Shown: in pieces, positions 57,051-64,000 of the stretch
Position numbering within the stretch: the stretch's first letter is position 1
Layout: every line of letters starts with the position of its first letter
Assembly (NCBI GenBank): GCA_017654935.2
Contig: CM065713.1
Span: forward strand, 18,314,074 to 18,378,073
Reading direction: 5' to 3'
Source: Phymorhynchus buccinoides
Taxonomy: Eukaryota; Mollusca; Gastropoda; Neogastropoda; Raphitomidae
Length of the DNA: 64,000 bases
Notes under the pieces: model-generated
Told to the model about the DNA's origin: nothing
Databases searched by the model: none
What the model saw: only the letters and a program-made list of their open reading frames with translations
Position numbers and translations under genes: made by a program

Positions 57051-57440
57051 GGATAGGCGCAATTGAGCAACTTTCAGATAGGCGCAATTGAGCAACTTTC
57101 AGATAGGCGCAATTGAGCAACTTTCAGATAGGCGCAATTGAGCAACTTTCAGATAGGCGCAATTGAGCAACTTTCAAATAGGCGCAATTAAGCAACTTTC
57201 AAACAGGCGCTGTTGAGCAACTTTCATACAGGCGCTATTGAGCAACTTTCAAATAGGCGCTGTTGAGCAACTTTCAAATAGGCGCAATTGAGCAGCTTTC
57301 AAATAGGCGCTATTGAGCAACTTTCAAATAGGCGCAATTGAGCAACTTTCGAATAGGCGCAATTGGGCAACTTTCAGATAGGCACAATTGGGTAACTTTC
57401 AGATAGACGCAATTGAGCAACTTTCAGATAGGCGCATTTG
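57050..57440. repeat. Minisatellite, 25-bp unit, about 15 copies
   Basis: Units of AGATAGGCGCAATTGAGCAA plus CTTTC. The left five units are almost identical, middle units show AATT/TGTT/TATT variants, and the right edge is degenerate. Confidence 0.97.
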
Positions 57441-57667
57441 CGATGCAATCAACATCTGTAGAAACCCATTGGAGTAGAGGACCGCCTAGACTGCATGGAC
57501 TCCGGTTACAAAGCATTAATTGCCTTCCGTGTTGTGACCTAGATTGCGTGGTGGGGTTCTTTTTGTGTGTTTTTGTGTGTGTAACAACTGTCTGCGCTGA
57601 AATATTCAGATAACAGCAGTGTAATAAAATATATCCTTTACTTAGTTTAGCTTCCCACCCCCACCCC

Positions 57668-57676
57668 CACTGCCTG

Positions 57677-57733
<57 letters not shown>

Positions 57734-58104
57734 GACACAGACAGACAGACAGAGAGACACAGACAGAGACAGAGAGACACACAGACAGACAGAGAGAGAG
57801 ACACAGACAGACAGAGAGAGAGACACAGACAGACAGAGACAGACACACAGACAGACAGACAGAGAGACACAGAGAGAGACAGACACACACAGACAGACAG
57901 ACAGAGAGACACACAGACAGACAGAGAGAGAGACACAGACAGACACAGAGAGAGAGACACACACACAGACAGACAGAGAGAGAGACACAGACAGACAGAC
58001 TCGGAGAGAGAGACAGACATAGAGAGAGACACAGACAAAGAAAGAGACAGACAGACAGAGAGAGAGACACAGACAGACAGAGAGAGAGACACGCACAGAC
58101 AGAC

Positions 58105-58135
<31 letters not shown>

Positions 58136-58280
58136 CACAGACTCGGAGAGAGAGACAGACATAGAGAGAGACACAGACAGACAGAGAGAGAGACACGCAC
58201 AGACAGACAGAGAGAGAGAGACAGACAGACAGACACACAGACAGACAGACTCGGAGAGAGAGACAGACAATGACAAACAC
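57668..58280. repeat. AGAC/GA compound microsatellite
   Basis: Six hundred bases of mixed AGAC, AG and AC units with repeated longer modules such as ACTCGGAGAGAGAGACAGAC at about 57999, 58140 and 58249. Minus-strand Cys/Leu/Ser frames are repeat artefacts. Confidence 0.95.
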
Positions 58281-58309
58281 ACAGAGAAATTTCATTTTCA
58301 ATTTCACTT

Positions 58310-58530
58310 GTTGTTCTTGTTGTTGCTTGCTTGTTCGTGCACGTTTTGTATGCTATCATTTTCATTATCATGTTCTGTTCCATTCTCTTATTACTTGTGG
58401 CAGCCAATAGTGTATAATCTACTGGTGTTTGAGCGCCTTGTGTAAGCTTTAAGCTTGTTGTGCTCGTTCCAATTTGTTTATGTTGCTGCTTTACTGTGTG
58501 TTATTCAATATTTTTAAAAATCGTTTAAAC
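58310..58530 (+). mobile_element. LINE 3' UTR remnant
   Basis: GTGTAAGCTTTAAGCTTGTT then GTGCTCG and a terminus AAAAATCGTTTAAACC. The nested LINE at 41880-41971 has the same hairpin-like AAGCTTTAAGCTT element and the terminus AAAAATCATTTAAACC. No coding part remains. Confidence 0.65.
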
Positions 58531-58658
58531 CAGACACACAGAGACAGAGAGAGGCACACACAGACACAGACACACAGAGAGAGACAGAGAGAGAGAGAGA
58601 GACACACACACACACACACAAACAGACATAGAGAGAGAGACACTAGACAGACAGAGAG

Positions 58659-58702
<44 letters not shown>
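58531..58702. repeat. ACAG/GA/CA microsatellites
   Basis: Mixed ACAG and GA units followed by a CA tract (58660-58701), directly after the LINE terminus, as if the simple repeat grew from the element's tail. Confidence 0.95.
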
Positions 58703-58704
<2 letters not shown>

Positions 58705-58766
58705 AAAAAAGCTTTATCAAGCTTACTCTTTTATCGTCAATAAAGATCATTTTGACTTGACTTGAC

Positions 58767-59342
<576 letters not shown>

Positions 59343-59381
59343 GTTGTTGTTGCTGGTGGTGGTGGTGTTGCTGTAGTGTTT

Positions 59382-59480
59382 ACCAGCCGCGAACGAAGAG
59401 AGCGAAGCTGGTAATGTTTTCAGTACATTCTGAAGCCGACTGACTGACTGACTGACTGGCTGACTATCTATCTATCGGAA
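59382..59480. repeat. Short hairpin and GACT microsatellite
   Basis: ACCAGCCGCGAACGAAGAGA then GCGAAGCTGGT forms a short stem. It is followed by five CTGA units near 59440 and an ATCT patch. Confidence 0.8.
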
Positions 59481-60320
59481 TGTTAACACAATAACGTTTG
59501 AACGAAGGGACATAGGACGCTCAACTTTTGCATGCGGATAGGTACTGATGATATCTAGGCATAAGCGCACAAGAAAACAGCAAAAAATCAAACAGCTTAC
59601 CCGTAAAACAATAATCACTCAGGTGTAAAGCGAAATTAAAATAACATGAGACAGATCACTAGAATCCTCATCCCCCCCCCCCCTTCAAATGCATAGTTAT
59701 GCTTACTCATACACAACACATAGCATTGACCCACAAAGCCCTCATGTTGATAAACATCATTGATTAGTTTACAGGGTGCCAGTAAGGAACATAACACAAT
59801 TAATGGAATATATTATGTAAATACGACCCACAAAGCCTTTATTTTGACAAGTAGCGTTGGTTATTTTACAATGCTTCAATCATGTGTGTGTGTGTGAGAG
59901 AGAGTGTGTGAGAGAAGAGAGAGAGAGAGAGTGAGTGTGTGTGAGAGAGTGCGGTGTGTCTAACTTGTGTGTAAAACCACTCAGGTGTAAAGCGAACAAA
60001 AAAATGGCAGAGATGGGGAAAACTCACCAGCGTTTGGTTTGGTATTAGTAGTATGAATGCGTTGATGCGTTTGTGTGCGCGTGCGCGAGTGTGTATATTT
60101 ATATCGAAAGAAAGACGGGTATTTGACAATAGGTATGGGGTATTAAATGAAGCAGTCATGCGCTGTACACACAGGTCTATAGTAGCATACAGACTTTGCA
60201 CGGGTGTGTGAGTGCTCGCTCTTCATAGCACTGTTTACTAGGCTATGAGTATGAAAAAGTGAAGCCACACACACACGAGTGTGTATACATCGAAAGAAAG
60301 ACGGGTACACAAATGAAGCA
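59481..60320. other. No gene seen; short GA/GT patches
   Basis: GT/GA patches at 59883-59955. A CTCAGGTGTAAAGCGAA segment occurs twice (59619 and 59981), as does GAAAGAAAGACGGGTA (60106 and 60292), indicating small diverged duplications. No coding support. Confidence 0.5.
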
Positions 60321-60339
60321 CACATGCGCACACACACAT

Positions 60340-60388
60340 AGTAGCACACACACACACACACACACACACATAGCACACACACACACAC

Positions 60389-60457
<69 letters not shown>

Positions 60458-60480
60458 GGAGAATTGCAGACCACCATGTG

Positions 60481-60560
<80 letters not shown>

Positions 60561-60634
60561 TTTATTTTGATTTCACCGCTTTTCACAACAACCCTCCTCA
60601 TCTAGTTTATAAATATGCATAATCACGTGCCGAT

Positions 60635-60707
<73 letters not shown>

Positions 60708-60716
60708 GAGAGAGAC

Positions 60717-60747
<31 letters not shown>

Positions 60748-60755
60748 GAGAGAAC
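60340..60755. repeat. CA, CT and GA microsatellites
   Basis: CA tracts 60348-60450, CT tract 60484-60554, GA tract 60639-60755 with CAGAGA interruptions. The CT and GA tracts are 85 bases apart and mutually complementary. Confidence 0.97.
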
Positions 60756-60759
60756 AACA

Positions 60760-61305
60760 ATAAACCATGAACAACTGACGATTTAATGAACTGGGCCATC
60801 TGCCCATGTCAAACGGAACAATGGGGTAGGGGCAATATCAAATAAGAAATAGAACACAAATCAAAGTAAATTCAGAATAGGCAGAAACAAATCATGCAAA
60901 ATTTGGCAAGCAATATGCTAGAAAATGTTGTAAACATTACTCACTTAAACAGTCGACAAATCTCTCGCATTCCTCACCCCCATCCCACTACCCTCCCCCT
61001 TTATAGATACACTGTCGCACCACGATTAAGTCCCTTGTTTTTTTCTGGGTAGCTGTGACCCACATACAGAAGTCCCCAACTTCAAATTGAGACTGCTCTT
61101 TAAAATGATGTTTCGGTTTGAATTTGGGGGCATTTGTATGGGAGTGAGACCTGGTCAAAACAAGCTTTATTTCCAGCTATAAGAGGGAAAACACATGAAA
61201 CCCGTGATTTTGACACGTGATCTGGTGGGTCTTAAAAACAATTAACACAGAAGAGTGCTCACACGCCCACACCTATCCAGTCACATGCACCCTCCTTCTA
61301 CACCC
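60760..61305. other. No gene seen
   Basis: Probably 3' flank or UTR of the minus-strand LINE that follows. AATAAAGCTTGTTTTGACC is readable on the minus strand near 61150-61170, but the LINE end is not defined. Confidence 0.35.
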
Positions 61306-62029
61306 ACCCACACTAGGGCTGGCCAAAACTAGACTAACATTCAGAAACCTTTTAATCGCAATTAAATGTATCCGTTCAATGATAGAATGGTCAGCACTAA
61401 GATCCCATACTTCTGATCCATAAGTTAAAATGGGCTGTATCTAACAATCAAACAACTTAAAGAAAAGTTTTGGTGACTGATTATGTATTGTCCAAAGTAG
61501 CCGTAAAATACTAATAACACCCTTTTTTGCCCGTTCAGCCATATCTTTCAAAGCAAATGAAAATGACAATCCTATTAAAAAGAATATGCCTAAATACTTA
61601 TACATGTTAACAATTTCCAAAACATTCCCATCATATACCCATTTTTCACCTACCACCAAATGTTCACCTTTACGAAAGACTATTATTTTAGATTTATCCA
61701 TATTTGCAATAAGACCAAGCTTATTTGCAGTATTATTTAAAATATTCAGTTGCTGTTGTAACCCAATGATAGTGTAAGATAGCAATAAAATACCATCAGC
61801 AAAAAGAAGAATTAATATTTGAATTTGATCAGGTGTAAGTGTTATGCCATGTTTACCATTTTGGGTAATATCATTTGAAAATAAAACAGGGCTGCACATT
61901 TCTCCTTGTTTTAAACCCCTAGGACACATAAAGACATCAGTGATTTCATTACTTGCAGCACGAACTCTGGCTTTAACAACAGAGTATATACTACTTTGAC
62001 TTGCTTTGTACATGTTTCCTCCATGTTAT

Positions 62030-62245
62030 TGAAACACTCACACACGCAACACACACGCACAACAGACATCACACGCAAAACAGACACACACGCACGTACG
62101 TGCACGCACGAGCGTTTTACACACACATACCCACACACATTTCATCAAACACACAATCACTGAAACGCACACAAACTTACTCAAGCATACACTTGTACAA
62201 AACACGCACGCACACATACACACACACGCGCACTCACATACTTAA
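62030..62245. repeat. CA-rich insertion inside the LINE RT
   Basis: ACACGC/ACACAC-rich sequence with AAACACGC-type variants lies between the tandem array and the resumed RT frame. It may be an expansion or an inserted simple repeat. Confidence 0.8.
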
Positions 62246-62259
62246 TAACGAACACCATT

Positions 62260-62771
62260 TGTTCTTCTATCAGCCAGACTTGCTTTGTACATGTTTCCAT
62301 GAACACCATTTGTTCTTAGAATGGACCATAAACAACTTCTATCAGCCAGACATGTTTCCATGAACACCATTTGTTCTTAGAATGGACCATAAACAACTTC
62401 TATCAGCCAGACTTGCTTTGTACATGTTTCCATGAACACCATTTGTTCTTAGAATGGACCATAAACAACTTCTATCAGCCAGACTTGCTTTGTACATGTT
62501 TCCATGAACACCATTTGTTCTTAGAATGGACCATAAACAACTTCTATCAGCCAGACTTGCTTTGTACATGTTTCCATGAACACCATTTGTTCTTAGAATG
62601 GACCATAAACAACTTCTATCAGCCAGACTTGCTTTGTACATGTTTCCATTAACACCATTTGTTCTTAGAATGGACCATAAACAACTTCTATCAGCCAGAC
62701 TTGCTTTGTACATGTTTCCATGAACACCATTTGTTCTTAGAATGGACCATAAACAACTTCTATCAGCCAGA
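62260..62771 (-). repeat. 72-bp in-frame tandem array in RT coding sequence
   Basis: GAACACCATTTG landmarks fall at 62301, 62362, 62434, 62506, 62578, 62650 and 62722, that is 72-base spacing with one shortened 61-base unit. On the minus strand each full unit translates as LADRSCLWSILRTNGVHGNM plus YKAS. Copies are almost identical. Confidence 0.95.
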
Positions 62772-62983
62772 TCAAAGGCTTTTGTAAAGTCTATAAAAGC
62801 ACAGTATAACTTTTTATGATGAGCTAATTGCTTCTCAATTAATGACAAAAGAGAAAAACACATGATCAGTAATTGTTGTGCCATACTTTCGTCTAAATCC
62901 AGCTTGGGCATCATTTAGCATTTTGTTTTTCTCTAACCAAGTTGACAATCGTTATTTAAAATATAACTATAAAGAAGAGAGAG

Positions 62984-64000
<1,017 letters not shown>

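Larger units (their letters stand above)
61310..62945 (-). pseudogene. LINE RT remnant with internal expansion
   Basis: From its 5' side: WLEKNKMLNDAQAGFR, TDHVFF, then KKLYCAFIDFTKAFD (palm motif A) and LADRSCLWSILRTNGVHGNM. The last segment is part of a 24-residue unit repeated in frame about six times. After low-complexity sequence (62018-62255), RT resumes with SIYSVVKARVRAAS, FMCPRGLKQGEMCSPVLF and LFADGILLLS (the catalytic Asp pair reduced to ADG). It continues with MDKSKIIVF and YKYLGIFF to KLFDC and a TAG at 61441, then reads on as IQPILTYGSEVWDLSADHS. It is a dead copy with frameshifts, a stop and a motif C change. Confidence 0.85.

Noticed and set aside
59382..59412. The ACCAGC...GCTGGT hairpin as a transcription terminator
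   Set aside because: Intrinsic terminators of this type are bacterial and there is no upstream gene; it is just a short stem.
62001..62363. A His/Thr-rich plus-strand frame
   Set aside because: It is a CA-repeat translation opposite the LINE RT remnant.

Overview
The window looks like intergenic DNA from a large, repeat-rich animal genome, most likely a marine invertebrate and probably a mollusc. This is inferred from the mix of DIRS-type retrotransposons, several LINE families, a Ty3/Gypsy element with a SCAN-like gag, TTAA- and TA-type MITEs, very long dinucleotide tracts and multi-kilobase minisatellites. No bacterial-style operons, rRNA or tRNA genes were seen. No complete host gene could be supported; there are two exon-like segments with splice signals.

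Layout. 1-1.9 kb: two LINE 3' ends facing each other in an imperfect palindrome. 2.1-4.9 kb: small inverted repeats, a fold-back MITE and a GAT-rich minisatellite. 4.9-8.8 kb: a nearly full-length but frameshifted LINE (endonuclease plus reverse transcriptase) with a TTGCC-repeat tail. 8.8-14.2 kb: several short tandem arrays, then a 500-base gap. 14.7-33.0 kb: an imperfect palindrome of about 18.3 kb with arms near 9 kb and an 84-base spacer. Each arm carries a DIRS-type element with gag-like, RT, RNase H and tyrosine-recombinase regions, inverted terminal repeats and an internal complementary region. Each arm also carries a TTAA-flanked MITE and two anonymous open segments. 33-37.7 kb: a LINE remnant, two exon candidates and MITEs. 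37.9-40.3 kb: a 51-bp minisatellite. 40.5-42.1 kb: a TTAA MITE with a LINE nested in it. 43.0-46.0 kb: the 5' part of a Ty3/Gypsy element, cut by the second 500-base gap. 46.5-51.4 kb: inverted repeats, CT/GT tracts, a fold-back MITE and a 1-kb polypurine block. 51.4-56.2 kb: a 4.7-kb array of 51/60-bp units. 56.4-64 kb: LINE tails, a 25-bp minisatellite, AGAC and TAG/CAG tracts, and a LINE RT remnant with an in-frame 72-bp expansion inside its RT domain.

The recurring themes are inverted repeats at every scale (80 bp to 18 kb), tandem arrays arising in or beside transposon coding sequence, and nested insertions. The assembly gaps lie directly against inverted repeats. The most interesting object is the giant palindrome with a DIRS element in each arm; the main caveat is whether part of it is an assembly fold-back.
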